Position numbers and translations under genes: made by a program
Assembly: GCA_022184915.1 (NCBI GenBank)
Contig: JAGTJU010000001.1
Coordinates: 124,001-188,000, forward strand
DNA: 64,000 bases
Direction: 5' to 3'
Origin: Myxococcales bacterium
GTDB taxonomy: Bacteria > Myxococcota_A > Polyangia > Fen-1088
The notes under the pieces: model-generated
Seen by the model: the letters and a program-made list of their open reading frames with translations, nothing else
The model's database searches: none
What the model was told of the DNA's origin: nothing
In this document: positions 36,282-45,942 of the stretch, in pieces
Position numbering within the stretch: the stretch's first letter is position 1
Layout: each line of letters opens with the position of its first letter

Positions 36282-37878
36282 CACCCCTGGCACCCCGCCC
36301 CCCGGGGACGACAGGCCGGATCCGCTAGGGTCGTCGCCCCTCGACTGGGGCCAGGGCTGCCGCGTGCCGGCGGCGCGGATCTGGCGGCTCTCCCCGCAAG
36401 AGGCCTTCGAGACGGTCTCGGCGCTGGTTCCCGGTGGTCTCAAAGGGACGCCCGCCCCGACGCTTCGGCTGCGCCTGCCGGGGACATCGAGCAGCGACGC
36501 CCGGCAGGCAGGCGTCGCCGTGAACGCCGTCGAGGAACTGCTGGATCAAGCGGCCAAGATCGCCGACGAGATCTACGCGAGACGATCGGAGCTGCTGGAG
36601 TGTCCAAGCGGCACCCCGGAGCTGGGGTGTCTCAAGCAGCTCGCCGTTGCGCGCTTGGCACCGCGTTTGTTCCGGCGCGCCTTGACCGCCGAGGAGACAT
36701 CGGCCTACGAGCAGTACGCGACCGCCGAGTACGACCGCGCCGGGGCCGCTTCGGCCTTGCGGCAGGTCCTCACCGTGATCCTGACGTCTCCACAGGCGCT
36801 CTTCCGCTGGGAGCAAGGTGATCCTCGTGACACCAAGGCGGTCGTCCCGTTGACGCCGTCCGAACGCGCGTCGGCCCTGTCGTTCTTCATCTCGGGCGCA
36901 CCGCCGGACAGCGAGCTGCGTGCCGCTGCGGAGTCGGGCGCCCTCGGGGCGCCGGCGGAGGTCGAGAAGCAGGCGCGTCGCCTGCTGGCGACACCCGACG
37001 GCGCCCGCGGCATCATTCGCTTCTTTGAGGAATACGCGAACTTCGACCTCGTTCCCCAACAGGCCAAGAACTCCACGCAATTCCCGCGCTTCTCGAAGGC
37101 GATGGCCGCAGACATGGCCAGCGAGGGACGCATGCTGTTCTCCCATGTGCTGTGGGAGGGGGACGCCCGGCTGCACACGTTGCTCACGGCCGATCACTCC
37201 GTCGTCTCACCCGCTCTCGCCGGGCTCTACGGGATCCCGTCGGGCGGCTCGGGGTTCCAGCGGGTGGCGCTGCCGCCCGCACAGCGCCGCGGCTTCCTGA
37301 CCCTGGCGGGGCCGATGGCCGTCCTGGCCACGGACACCGAGACGGACATCGTGCACCGAGGACTCTATTTGCGCGACGTCATCCTCTGCGAGCCGTTGCC
37401 ACCGCCGCCGGTTGGGGTCGACATATTTCCGCCGCCGCCCGACCCGCGCTTGACCCACCGCGAGCGCATGAACGCCCACTCCGCAAGCCCGACCTGCCGA
37501 GCCTGCCACAACCTGATCGACCCGATGGGTTTCCTCTTCGAGAACTACGACGCCATCGGAGCCTACCGGACCGCCGACGGCGCCCGGCCGGTGGACTCGC
37601 AAGGGGAGGTCGTCACCGACGGCGGCCGGGTCCCGGTCGGCAGCGCGCTGGAGCTCTCTTCCCTGTTGGCCGGATCCCCGCGCGTGGGTCAGTGTTTCGT
37701 CCAGCATTTGTACCGCTACGCGCGTGGGGAGCCGGCGGCCGGCGACGATGCCTGCGAGCTCAAACGCCTGAACGCCGCGTTCGTCGCCTCGGGAGGCAAC
37801 ATCCGCGAGCTGGTTGTTCAGGTCGCGGTGGGCGAGCACTTCCTTTTCCGCAGCAACGCTTCCAACCAGGAGAAGTAA
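36106..37878 (+). CDS. DUF1592/DUF1588/DUF1585-type lipoprotein with CxxCH
   Basis: 590 residues. Signal ends LPWSVSC; a Thr/Pro/Gly-rich linker follows. The order of conserved blocks is that of the DUF1587-DUF1595-DUF1592-DUF1588-DUF1585 proteins: LAPRLFRRALTAEET (about 200), FARW-type LTVILTSPQALFRWEQG, FEEYANFDLVPQQAKN, LPPAQRRGFLTLAGPMA, RGLYLRDVILCEPLPPPP, then the CRACHNLIDPMGFLFENYDA block (about 470). CRACH is a CxxCH heme-c-type motif. Function unknown; next to planctomycete cytochrome-like proteins by architecture. Coupled to the DUF1552 gene 2 bp downstream. Start 36106 or 36139. Confidence 0.85.
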   Translation: MTCQFSVHSRFMGMGVFPIAFVTLGLPWSVSCTGNIGTGGQDNQQSDNAPGQGSEPTPGTPGTPPPGDDRPDPLGSSPLDWGQGCRVPAARIWRLSPQEAFETVSALVPGGLKGTPAPTLRLRLPGTSSSDARQAGVAVNAVEELLDQAAKIADEIYARRSELLECPSGTPELGCLKQLAVARLAPRLFRRALTAEETSAYEQYATAEYDRAGAASALRQVLTVILTSPQALFRWEQGDPRDTKAVVPLTPSERASALSFFISGAPPDSELRAAAESGALGAPAEVEKQARRLLATPDGARGIIRFFEEYANFDLVPQQAKNSTQFPRFSKAMAADMASEGRMLFSHVLWEGDARLHTLLTADHSVVSPALAGLYGIPSGGSGFQRVALPPAQRRGFLTLAGPMAVLATDTETDIVHRGLYLRDVILCEPLPPPPVGVDIFPPPPDPRLTHRERMNAHSASPTCRACHNLIDPMGFLFENYDAIGAYRTADGARPVDSQGEVVTDGGRVPVGSALELSSLLAGSPRVGQCFVQHLYRYARGEPAAGDDACELKRLNAAFVASGGNIRELVVQVAVGEHFLFRSNASNQEK

Positions 37879-37880
37879 CC

Positions 37881-39155
37881 ATGACACGGCACACAAGACG
37901 CGACTTCGTGCGCATGATGGGGCTCGGCGCCGGCGCGAGCTTCCTCGTTCCGATGCTGAACAAGCTCGTCGGCGAGGGCACGGCGCAGGCGCAGCCCCGC
38001 CGCAGGGTGATCTTCTTCGTCGACAGCTGCGGCCTGCTCCCCGCACTCTATGCCCCGAAGAGTGGCTTCGAGCTGGGCGGGATCCTCGCGCCGCTTGCTC
38101 CGTACCGCGACGAGGTCCTCATCCTCGACAAGTTCCACATGCACCGTGAGGACAACCACGGCAGCGGCTACGCGACGCTCACCGGTGTCGCGGGAAAGCC
38201 AGGCGGGGCCTCGATGGACCGCGTGCTGGCCCGCTCTTTGGGCAAGACGGATCCCGTCTCCTCGACCGCTTTCGGCACACTCGGCGGCGAGAACAAGCAG
38301 GTGGTCTGTGTCAGCGCCGACGGTCCGAACCAACCGTTCCCGGCCGAGTGGAGCCCGAACAAGATATACCAGACGCTGTTCGCCGGTCGGACCGGGACGG
38401 CGGCGCAGCCCGATCTCGGCCAGCAGCTGCTCAGTTCCAAGCGCAGCGCCCTCGACTTCCTGGTGCAGGACGTGCAGCGTGCCTCAAGTCGGCTCGCCGG
38501 CCCCGAGCGAGCGAAGCTGGACCAGTACCTGGAGTCGCTGCGGGAGATAGAGCGTCGCCTGGCGGCCAGCGGCTCGCTGAAGTGTGACACCGTCAAGGCC
38601 CCGGCAAAGCCCGAGAGCGCCTACCGCCAGCGCAACGATGAGTTCCCGAGCGAGGCTGTTCCGCCGCTGCTCGATCTTACTTTCGCGGCGCACCTGTGCT
38701 CCCTCACCCACGTCTCGCTCATCTCCATCGAAGGGTACAACGGGGCCGGTTCGGGATATGGGTTCCTGGGAATCAAGGGGTCCATCCATCACCAGATGCA
38801 CCACTTTTCGATGATGCCCGAGCTCACCAAGGCTTACACCCAGCACGCAGCCTGGCTTGCCAGTCTGGTGGGCAAGTTCAAGGCGACGGCCGAGGGCGGC
38901 GGAACGATGGCGGACAACACCGTCTTCGTTTGGGTCAACGCGGCCGGCGGGATTCATCACGAGGGCACCCAAACGCACCCCGCCATCTTGATCGGGGGAA
39001 AGGGGTACTTTCGCGGCGGCCGCTACCTGCAATATCCGGACAAAAAGCACGCGCTGAGCGACGTTCTGATCTCGGTTGCCAACTTCGCTGGACTGCCGAT
39101 CGAGAAGTTCGGGGACATCTCGACGGGGCCACTGCCCGATCTGCGCGTCTCGTAA
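37881..39155 (+). CDS. DUF1552 protein, Tat-exported
   Basis: 424 residues. The start ATG 37881 follows AGGAGAAG, which overlaps the stop region of the DUF1592 gene. A twin-arginine signal (MTRHTRRDFVRMMGLGAGAS) sends a folded protein across the membrane. The DUF1552 body has LDKFHMHREDNHGSGYATLT, SRLAGPERAKLDQYLESLRE, LTFAAHLCSLTHVSLISIE, and a C-terminal MADNTVFVWVNAAGGIHHEG and FRGGRYLQYPDKKHALSDV. These proteins are nearly always paired with DUF1592-type genes. Role unknown; an exported metallo-enzyme is possible. Confidence 0.9.
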   Translation: MTRHTRRDFVRMMGLGAGASFLVPMLNKLVGEGTAQAQPRRRVIFFVDSCGLLPALYAPKSGFELGGILAPLAPYRDEVLILDKFHMHREDNHGSGYATLTGVAGKPGGASMDRVLARSLGKTDPVSSTAFGTLGGENKQVVCVSADGPNQPFPAEWSPNKIYQTLFAGRTGTAAQPDLGQQLLSSKRSALDFLVQDVQRASSRLAGPERAKLDQYLESLREIERRLAASGSLKCDTVKAPAKPESAYRQRNDEFPSEAVPPLLDLTFAAHLCSLTHVSLISIEGYNGAGSGYGFLGIKGSIHHQMHHFSMMPELTKAYTQHAAWLASLVGKFKATAEGGGTMADNTVFVWVNAAGGIHHEGTQTHPAILIGGKGYFRGGRYLQYPDKKHALSDVLISVANFAGLPIEKFGDISTGPLPDLRVS

Positions 39156-39254
39156 CCAGGCCAGGGATTAGCGCACGTCGAGCGGCCAGCCCTATGCTTT
39201 CGCTTGCCCTGTCAAATGCTTCCCTGGGCCATCTCCCCAGCGTCTCAAGAACTG

Positions 39255-39475
39255 GTTCGAGATTGACCCGGAAAGTTGGGCTCCCGCGACCCAACGAAGA
39301 TGACGCGCCAGTTTTCAGTCCGTTCGCGGTTTATGGGCAAGGGTGTGTTTCCAATAGCCTTTGTGGCCCTGGGGCTCCCCTGGAGCACCTCGTGCACAGG
39401 CAACATTGGAACAAACGGCCAAGACGACCAGCAAAGTGACAGCGCACCTGGTCAAGGTTCTGAGCCCACGCCTGG
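39255..39475 (+). repeat. Duplicated promoter/signal-peptide segment, copy 2
   Basis: Second copy of the 36061-36281 segment, in the same orientation. Only the leader, signal peptide and linker are alike; the mature parts of the two proteins are much more diverged. Confidence 0.85.
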
Positions 39476-40214
39476 CCTACCTGGCGCCCCTGGCACCCCT
39501 GACACCCCTGGTGCTTGCGCCGCGATCCCCAAACGTCTGTGGAAGTTGACGCCCGACCAGTACGCCGCGACGATCACGGCGCTCGTTCCGGAGGCGCCCG
39601 CGCAACTAGGAGCGGCCCTTGAATTAACCTTGGCACGGGCCTCTGGTTTCGCGACCGAAGCCGCACGGCTGGAAATCAGCCCCCCCCATGCTGAGGCGCT
39701 GCTCAGCTCCGCGGATGCCCTTGTGGCAACGGCCGTCCGCAACCCCGGGAAGCTCCACACTTGCCTGGCAACAGCTGCTAGCCGCGCAGAGCCAGGATGC
39801 ATCCGGTCGTTTGTTGAAACGTTTGGAAAGAAGGCCTTTCGTAGGCCGCTTGGTCAAGACGAAGTCAGCGACTATGTTGCCTTCTTCGAGACCGAAGCCA
39901 ACAAAGGAAGTGCGGACCTTGCCCTCGATCAGTTGTTGCATGCGTTCTTGCTGTCACCCAACTTTCTCTTTCGCACAGAGCTGGGGTCACCAAGCGGCGC
40001 AGAAGCAGGGCGCATAACTTCTTACGAGCGCGCCTCGGCGCTGTCTTACCTCCTCTTGGATGGTCCCCCCGACGATGAACTGATGCAGGCGGCTGGCAAC
40101 GATGAGCTGGATTCCGCCGCACAGCTCGAAGCGCATGTGCGCCGCCTCATAAAGACACCCGAAGCGGCACGTGGCCTCAGGAAGTTTTTCTCTTTGGCCC
40201 GGCAGCCAGCTTAG
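39300..40214 (+). pseudogene. DUF1592-type lipoprotein, 3'-truncated by repeat C
   Basis: Starts MTRQFSVRSRFMGKGVFP, with LPWSTSC at the lipobox, and includes ACAAIPKRLWKLTPDQYAAT, FGKKAFRRPLGQDEVSDYVA, LDQLLHAFLLSPNFLFRTEL and DGPPDDELMQAA. The CxxCH/DUF1588/DUF1585 half is gone. The final residues (ARQPA) come from repeat C. Only about 300 of about 560 residues remain and no DUF1552 partner follows, so it is probably non-functional. Confidence 0.88.
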
Positions 40215-40302
40215 GGCGCAAGGCGGCTTACGTTAGTTGACAGAACATATTTTATCGGGCTTTCTGACTCGACGCGTTGTCTCCTTTAAACTTCCTATCC
40301 AC
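40197..40302 (+). repeat. Interspersed 106-bp repeat, copy C
   Basis: Identical to copies A and B. Left flank: truncated DUF1592 gene. Right flank: N-terminally truncated leucine-rich protein gene. No target duplication. Confidence 0.95.
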
Positions 40303-40952
40303 ATGCAGACGTGGCAAATCTGGCCCGGTTTCCCCGTCTTGAGCGCGTGTGGTTCGAGCGCATGCCGGTCACGATGAGCGGCTACGCGAAGCTTGCGAAA
40401 CTGACGGGGCTCAAAGCATACCGGACACACTACGCAAGCCGCTATTGGGACGACAATGGCATCAGCAACGGGCCCGTCGTCACAGGAGACTTTCAGCGCT
40501 CCGCCAACGACATGTCCAAGCTCGAAGTGCTCGAGTTCAAGCACCTGTTTGGCACCGATGGCACCGCCATTGATGAATTGCCAGCCTTCCCGAACCTCTG
40601 GAAGCTGATAGTCGACAACGAAAGTGCTCACGCCGAGGCTTCCGCATTCATCGCAAAGCAAACAAACCTCCGTTGGCTTGAAATTCATCGTACAAAAATG
40701 ACCCCCGAGCAGATTCGCACGGCGCTGCGTCCCCTCAAAAAGCTAGAGCGGTTACACCTCAAATGCGAGGGGGGCAACGCTCAGGCGGGCATCGACGTAC
40801 TCAACAAACTAGACCACCCCAACCTTGAGTACATCTGGATCTTCAGCTGTTCGAACGGTGGCCCGAACGTCGCCGGGGTGAAGAAGGACTTCAACGACCC
40901 AAGCAGCGGCGGAGGTTCTGGCGCGTTTGTTTGGGACGATTGCCCGCTGTAG
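40303..40952 (+). pseudogene. Leucine-rich-repeat-like protein, N-terminally truncated
   Basis: About 216 residues with LRR-like spacing: LARFPRLERVWFERMP, LAKLTGLKAYRTHYAS, LEVLEFKHLFGTDG, LPAFPNLWKLIVDN, QTNLRWLEIHRTKM, LRPLKKLERLHLKC, HPNLEYIWIFSC. The frame is open into the right edge of repeat C, and no start codon with a ribosome-binding site exists, so the N-terminus was removed there. The C-terminus (GAFVWDDCPL) looks natural. Confidence 0.7.
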
Positions 40953-41081
40953 GCCGAGCACCCTGCACCCCCTGGCACGCCTTTATGGCGCCCGCGAGCA
41001 CTTCCGACGGATACGTGCCGGGGGGAAAAGGAAGATGCCTTACTTAGCCCGTTCGCAACATCCCGGATGGCGTCCGCGCGC

Positions 41082-42767
41082 TCAGCCGCCGCCCGCGGGC
41101 ACTTCGACGAACGTCTTGCTCTTGATCGTCTCGAGCAGCAGCCCGCGAAAGGTCCCCTCTTCACGGAGGCTGGTTTTGAGAGCCTTCAGCGCAGCTTGGT
41201 CGGTGCTTGCCTCTAGACGCCCGTAGGCGAACCTAAACCATTGTGTAGCCCAGCAAGAGGCAGCGTCTTCGCTGCTCACAAGCTTTTGCGCCAGTTCCGT
41301 CACGCCAGTGAATTTACCCACGTCGGTATCCAGCGCTTCACCTGAGGCGTCGATTGTCTTGCCGTGCTCGGTAGTGCGGTGCTGCCCCATGGCGTCGTAT
41401 TCCTCAAACGCGAACCCAATGGGATCCATGAGCCGGTGGCAACCCGTGCACTGTGGGTTGTTGTTGTGCGCGGTGTGGTGCTCGCGCGTGGTTTGGTCGG
41501 GCGGTGCCAAACCGATCATTACGTTGACCTCCGGGGGAGGCGGAGGCAAATCGCCACACAAAAGGCGCTCGCGAATGTAGCGGCCCGTAAAGGTTGGCGA
41601 GGTTGAATCGAAGCCCGAGTGGCTGGCCAACATACCGCCTTGGGTTAGGATGCCAGCTCGGCGTTTGGAATCGTTCAATTCCACTTTTTTGAACGCTTGG
41701 CTGCCAGGCTTAGCAACACCATAGTAGGGCGCCAGGTCGTCGTTCGCGAACACGTAGCTCGCCGTGAAAAGATCCGAAACTTTCCCCTCGGCCGCCACGT
41801 GTGCGGCAAAAGCTTCGGCGCCTTTGCGCAGCAAATTGGCGTAATCGTTGTTCCATTTCGGGAAGGTTTTTGGGTCTTTGGCAGCGGTTGAAATTTTGGA
41901 AAGTTCTAACCACTGCTGGTTAAAGGCCGCAAAGCTGCGTTTGGCTTTCTCATCGCCAAGCATGCGCTGGGCCTGCGCAGAGATCTGCTGTTCAGTCGAG
42001 AGCTTATCGTCTGCGGCCGCAGCAAAAAGTTCGTCATCGGGAAGGCTTTTCCAGATGAGGTACGAAAGGCGAGAGGCCATCTCCCACGACGTGGCGGGCC
42101 GTGCGCGGTCGCCCACTTGCTCAACGCGGTAGAAGAACGGAACAGAGATAAGCAACGATTGCGCAGCCATCTCGATGCCCTCTGCAAAGGTGTCTGCCTT
42201 TTCAAAAACACCCATCAGGCGATCGAGCTCGTCTGCAGCCAAAGGCCTGCGCCAGGCGCGCCTACCAAACCCTTCGATCACTTTGCGGGCACATTCGGGG
42301 GATCCGCCTGCAGCAGAGGCGCAGCTGTTCCAGGTTTGAGCCTTCGCGGCGGCCGCTTTTGCCAACTGTGAAGAAGCGGCCAACGACTGTTCAGCCAAAA
42401 CACCTGGAAACGACAGCGCCGATCCGTTGTTGTCGAATCCCTTTACCTTTTCCTCCATTGGGAAAGATTGTGCGGGCGTCAACGGCGCGCCAAGCATATC
42501 CGAGACCGTGTTGTCATATTCTTCGCGGGTTAGCCTGCGCATCACGAAGGCAGCGGCGGGACAATCATCAGCGTTCTTGCAATCGGTGGCTCCCGGCTGC
42601 GTGCCTTGGCCGCCACTTTGGTTGCCGCCCGGGCCGGATCCGCCACCTGCGCCATCATCGGTATCTCCACCAGGATTCGCTGTATTTACGTTTCCCGTGC
42701 AAGCGGCCAGGCTCGTTGCCATAGCGAGCGCAAACACCACCTCGATACTGTAGATCTTGGCTTTCAT
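41082..42767 (-). CDS. DUF1592/DUF1588/DUF1585-type lipoprotein with CxxCH
   Basis: 561 residues; the signal ends SLAACTG. Conserved blocks in order: FVMRRLTREEYDNTVSDMLG (DUF1587-like), GRRAWRRPLAADELDRLMGV (DUF1595), LSYLIWKSLPDDELFAAAA, RQW-type FNQQWLELSKI (DUF1592), RRAGILTQGGMLASHSGFDS (DUF1588), CTGCHRLMDPIGFAFEEYDA (CxxCH) and FRFAYGRLEA (DUF1585). The last gene of the minus-strand cluster; its ATG overlaps the stop of the DUF1552 gene (ATGA). Export to the cell surface and heme binding are inferred from the lipobox and CxxCH. Confidence 0.9.
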   Translation of the reverse strand: MKAKIYSIEVVFALAMATSLAACTGNVNTANPGGDTDDGAGGGSGPGGNQSGGQGTQPGATDCKNADDCPAAAFVMRRLTREEYDNTVSDMLGAPLTPAQSFPMEEKVKGFDNNGSALSFPGVLAEQSLAASSQLAKAAAAKAQTWNSCASAAGGSPECARKVIEGFGRRAWRRPLAADELDRLMGVFEKADTFAEGIEMAAQSLLISVPFFYRVEQVGDRARPATSWEMASRLSYLIWKSLPDDELFAAAADDKLSTEQQISAQAQRMLGDEKAKRSFAAFNQQWLELSKISTAAKDPKTFPKWNNDYANLLRKGAEAFAAHVAAEGKVSDLFTASYVFANDDLAPYYGVAKPGSQAFKKVELNDSKRRAGILTQGGMLASHSGFDSTSPTFTGRYIRERLLCGDLPPPPPEVNVMIGLAPPDQTTREHHTAHNNNPQCTGCHRLMDPIGFAFEEYDAMGQHRTTEHGKTIDASGEALDTDVGKFTGVTELAQKLVSSEDAASCWATQWFRFAYGRLEASTDQAALKALKTSLREEGTFRGLLLETIKSKTFVEVPAGGG

Positions 42768-44185
42768 GTCAGCAGCTCCGTGATGGGTCCCGTGCTCTTG
42801 TCGGCGTCGCCAAAGCTCGTCAAATTCACCCCCATCGCCCGCGCCAACGTGAGATGCAGATCGTTGAAGCGTCTGGTTTTTCCACCACCGTTAAACTGAT
42901 GTGCCACACGAATGTGCCGCCCGGCTCGCAAAGCGCCGCCGCCGGAACCCGCGATAAGAATCGGGCAATTGCGCGCCTTGTGAGCACCACCGTGGTTCAT
43001 CGACGTTAGGAACACAGCCATCATGTCGTCGAAGGCGCCAAAATCTTTGAGGCGTTGAACCAACATGCCAAACTGTTCAAGGCTCCATTTTGCGACCGCT
43101 CGCCACCCTTCCGCATGCTTGGCTTGTTCCGGCCACTTGCCGTCTTGGGCCTCGAAGTGCGAGGCATCGTGCCACCGCCACGAAGGCAAGCCGATCCAAG
43201 GAAAGGTGAGGTTGTTCGCTTCGGTTCCCCATAGAAAAGTACCGATGCGCGTAAGATCGCACGCGAAGGCCATCGCCATAAGATCAATCTGCTGCTTCAT
43301 GATGAACGGCGTGTCCTCAATCGATTCAAGTTCGTCACCGTCGTACAAAACTTTGCCGTGCGACGGACTGATGGAGCTGGTTTTCTCCGGCGGGTTGCAG
43401 CCCTGCTGTGCACCGGTGCCAAGCCGGCTCTCCAACTCACGGAACGAAGTGAGGTATTGATCAACCTTGGCTTTGTCGGCCGCACCAAGCTTCGCCTTCA
43501 AGCCGTTGGCCTGCGCCAAAGCCGCGTCCAAAACCGACTGCTTTTTTGCACGGAGCTTCTGCGCCTGGCCCGGATCCGCTGACACATCGGCGAACACACG
43601 CTCCCAAAGTTCAATGGGATTGTGGGAGGCGGGAACGGCCTGCGATTTCGACAGCCACGAGACCGCCTGCCCTTGATTGGACCCTCCATTATGCACCCCT
43701 ACGTGCATCGTTTTGAAGCGCGTGCTTGGGTTCAACTTTTGCGCAATCACTTGATCGATGGAGATCATGTTGCTTGGCGATTTTTCGTATCCATCGGTGC
43801 CTGTTAAACTCGTGCTGTACGCAGGATGGTTTCCGCCCGAGTTGTCTAGGCCTTCTACGAAGGTCAGTTCGCTCCGGTGAGGTTCCAAGGCCTTAAGCAT
43901 CTCGGGCAGCACGTATTTGTCGTTGTCCATAGTGCCGGACCCGCTCCACGCAACCTCCTTCATTGGATCGGTGCGGTAGTCGTAGGCTTTGGCTCCGGGC
44001 GCGGCGGGCCAGAACACGTCGGCGTAAATCGAAAGTGGCTGCATCCAAAAAAGCAGCTTCTTCGCAGGGGCCGCGTGTGCTTGTTTCCCCAAGGGGGTCA
44101 TGGCCTCCAAAAATGGCAAGGCCAAGGAAAAGCCAGCGCCACCGCGCAAGAGTGTTCGTCGGGATAGAGAAAGTTTGCGAGTCAT
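42764..44185 (-). CDS. DUF1552 protein, Tat-exported
   Basis: 473 residues. AAGGAG lies 9 nt before ATG 44185, which is preferred to longer frames. Twin-arginine signal MTRKLSLSRRTLLRGGAGFS. DUF1552 blocks: LTFVEGLDNSGGNHPAYSTS, DKAKVDQYLTSFRELESRLG, LMAMAFACDLTRIGTFLWGT, DDMMAVFLTSMNHGGAHKAR, and a C-terminal HLTLARAMGVNLTSFGDAD. It overlaps the downstream DUF1592 gene by 4 bp and follows another DUF1592 gene by 41 bp, so it is part of a single long operon. Confidence 0.9.
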   Translation of the reverse strand: MTRKLSLSRRTLLRGGAGFSLALPFLEAMTPLGKQAHAAPAKKLLFWMQPLSIYADVFWPAAPGAKAYDYRTDPMKEVAWSGSGTMDNDKYVLPEMLKALEPHRSELTFVEGLDNSGGNHPAYSTSLTGTDGYEKSPSNMISIDQVIAQKLNPSTRFKTMHVGVHNGGSNQGQAVSWLSKSQAVPASHNPIELWERVFADVSADPGQAQKLRAKKQSVLDAALAQANGLKAKLGAADKAKVDQYLTSFRELESRLGTGAQQGCNPPEKTSSISPSHGKVLYDGDELESIEDTPFIMKQQIDLMAMAFACDLTRIGTFLWGTEANNLTFPWIGLPSWRWHDASHFEAQDGKWPEQAKHAEGWRAVAKWSLEQFGMLVQRLKDFGAFDDMMAVFLTSMNHGGAHKARNCPILIAGSGGGALRAGRHIRVAHQFNGGGKTRRFNDLHLTLARAMGVNLTSFGDADKSTGPITELLT

Positions 44186-44226
44186 AAACGTGTCTCCTTG
44201 TTCCTGAGAAAAGCGGTGAAGCGACG

Positions 44227-45942
44227 CTAATTGGCCACAGCGCGCTTCCAAAACGCAGGGTCTGAGAACCTGCGAACCAATCCCCCACGAACCCCTTCCT
44301 GCCGGACGTCCTGAACAAAAGCAGCGTCCGCCGCACACACACCACCCTCTTGCAGCCCGCGGCCTGTGACGAAGGCTTCAAGTTTGCGCGCAAAGCACGT
44401 GTGGGCGCGAGGCTGGTCAAGCACAACCTTGGCAAGTCCGCGCGCGCCATCGAAGGCAATCTTCTGCTCGGCCTCGGCCAAAAATCCGCTTACATCAAGC
44501 GACTTTTTCGCACGCGCATCCATGGTTCGGTAAGCGCCAACGCCGTCGAAATTTTCGAGGCCAAAGCCAAGCGGATCCATCAGATCGTGGCAAACGGCGC
44601 ACCTTGGATTCTCAGAGTGAGCAACCAAGCGCTCACGGTGTGTCAGCACACCATCCGGCGGTAAGGGAAAGGCGTTCACGTTCGCAGGCGGGGCAGGCAA
44701 TTCGTCGCACAGCAGTTGCTCCCTAACGAAGCGGCCACGACGGATGATATCGGTATCGTTTTCCAATCCATGCGTGGCCAGAAACGCACCCAAGGTCAGC
44801 AGCCCCGACCGACCTTGAGCGGCTGTGTCGGCCTTAACCCAGCTTGCGTCGTCGGTGCTGCCGGACAGCCCGTAGAACGCGCCCAAGCGCTTGTTTAAGA
44901 AAGTGTGAGGGGCCGTAAGCAGCGTCTCCAAACGCCCGTCGCCCTTCCAAACAACATCTTTCACGAACGCCCGAAACTCGGCGAGCATATCGGTTCGGAT
45001 GACGTCGGTGAACTTCGGATACGCCTCTTCATCCTTCGGTACCGACGTCACCGCCTGCACATTCATGGCCTCGTCGAAGTACCGTTGCAAGGCGCCGCCA
45101 GACTCCGCAGCCGCCAGCAACCGCGTCGCTTGTTTGGCCGCGCCTTCTTTCGAATCCAACTCGCCCTTGCCCGCCGCTTCAAGAAGCTCCGCATCGGGTG
45201 GCGCGTCCAGCAAAGTAAACGACAAGAACGACGCTTTTTCGTAGCCCGTCAGCTCCACTTTACCGCTATCAGGTTTCGCGCCCAGCTCGAATCTAAACAA
45301 CGTGTTGGGCGATAGAAGGATCGCCTGTGTCATCTGACGAAAGGCCACCTCGGCTCCGTCGATCGCTTTTTCAGCGCTGTAGTAGTTCAGATAGGCATCC
45401 ACCTCAGCGGCGTTCGGGGGGCGGCGAAAGGCTTTAAGAGCGAGCTTTTCGATGGCAGCCTTCACGCAATCGTCTGAAGGCGTTCCTTCCAAACACGAAT
45501 TGAGCGACTTGCGTGCCGTGAATACGGCGGCGGCCTGCGTGCCCAGCTTGTCAACGATAGTTTCTACGTGCGGCACCGTAAGCGCGAGGCCCGAAGCGGT
45601 GCCGCTATCGGTGACGAACGGCTCAAGCGCTTTGGCAACATCTTTGGTGCCTGTGTTTAAAGTTTTGAGCACGTTTTCAAGCTGAAGGGGGGTCAGCCGC
45701 CAAAGCCGTTGTGGCAACGGGCCGCAGGCGTTCAACTCATCAGGCGCGCCCGTCCCTCCCGCTCCGTTGCCACCGCTGGCGCTCCCTCCGCCGTTAGAAC
45801 CAGCACTAGATCCCCCACCGTCCGAATCATCATCGCCTTGCCCTTGTTGGTTGCCTACTGATCCTGTACAGGCAACAGCTGTGACGAGGAACAAAGCGAT
45901 CGTGGCACGGGCAGCTTGCGTAAACAGTTTGGATTGGCTCAT
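44227..45942 (-). CDS. DUF1592/DUF1588/DUF1585-type lipoprotein with CxxCH
   Basis: 571 residues; the signal ends LVTAVACTG. Includes CGPLPQRLWRLTPLQLENVL, LALKAFRRPPNAAEVDAYLN, AFRQMTQAILLSPNTLFRFE, QGRSGLLTLGAFLATHGLEN, RFVREQLLCDELPAPP and CAVCHDLMDPLGFGLENFDG. Same architecture as the 36106 gene, whereas the 41082 protein belongs to a different subtype. Its ATG overlaps the TGA of the upstream DUF1552 gene by 4 bp. Likely surface protein working with the DUF1552 neighbours. Confidence 0.9.
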   Translation of the reverse strand: MSQSKLFTQAARATIALFLVTAVACTGSVGNQQGQGDDDSDGGGSSAGSNGGGSASGGNGAGGTGAPDELNACGPLPQRLWRLTPLQLENVLKTLNTGTKDVAKALEPFVTDSGTASGLALTVPHVETIVDKLGTQAAAVFTARKSLNSCLEGTPSDDCVKAAIEKLALKAFRRPPNAAEVDAYLNYYSAEKAIDGAEVAFRQMTQAILLSPNTLFRFELGAKPDSGKVELTGYEKASFLSFTLLDAPPDAELLEAAGKGELDSKEGAAKQATRLLAAAESGGALQRYFDEAMNVQAVTSVPKDEEAYPKFTDVIRTDMLAEFRAFVKDVVWKGDGRLETLLTAPHTFLNKRLGAFYGLSGSTDDASWVKADTAAQGRSGLLTLGAFLATHGLENDTDIIRRGRFVREQLLCDELPAPPANVNAFPLPPDGVLTHRERLVAHSENPRCAVCHDLMDPLGFGLENFDGVGAYRTMDARAKKSLDVSGFLAEAEQKIAFDGARGLAKVVLDQPRAHTCFARKLEAFVTGRGLQEGGVCAADAAFVQDVRQEGVRGGLVRRFSDPAFWKRAVAN

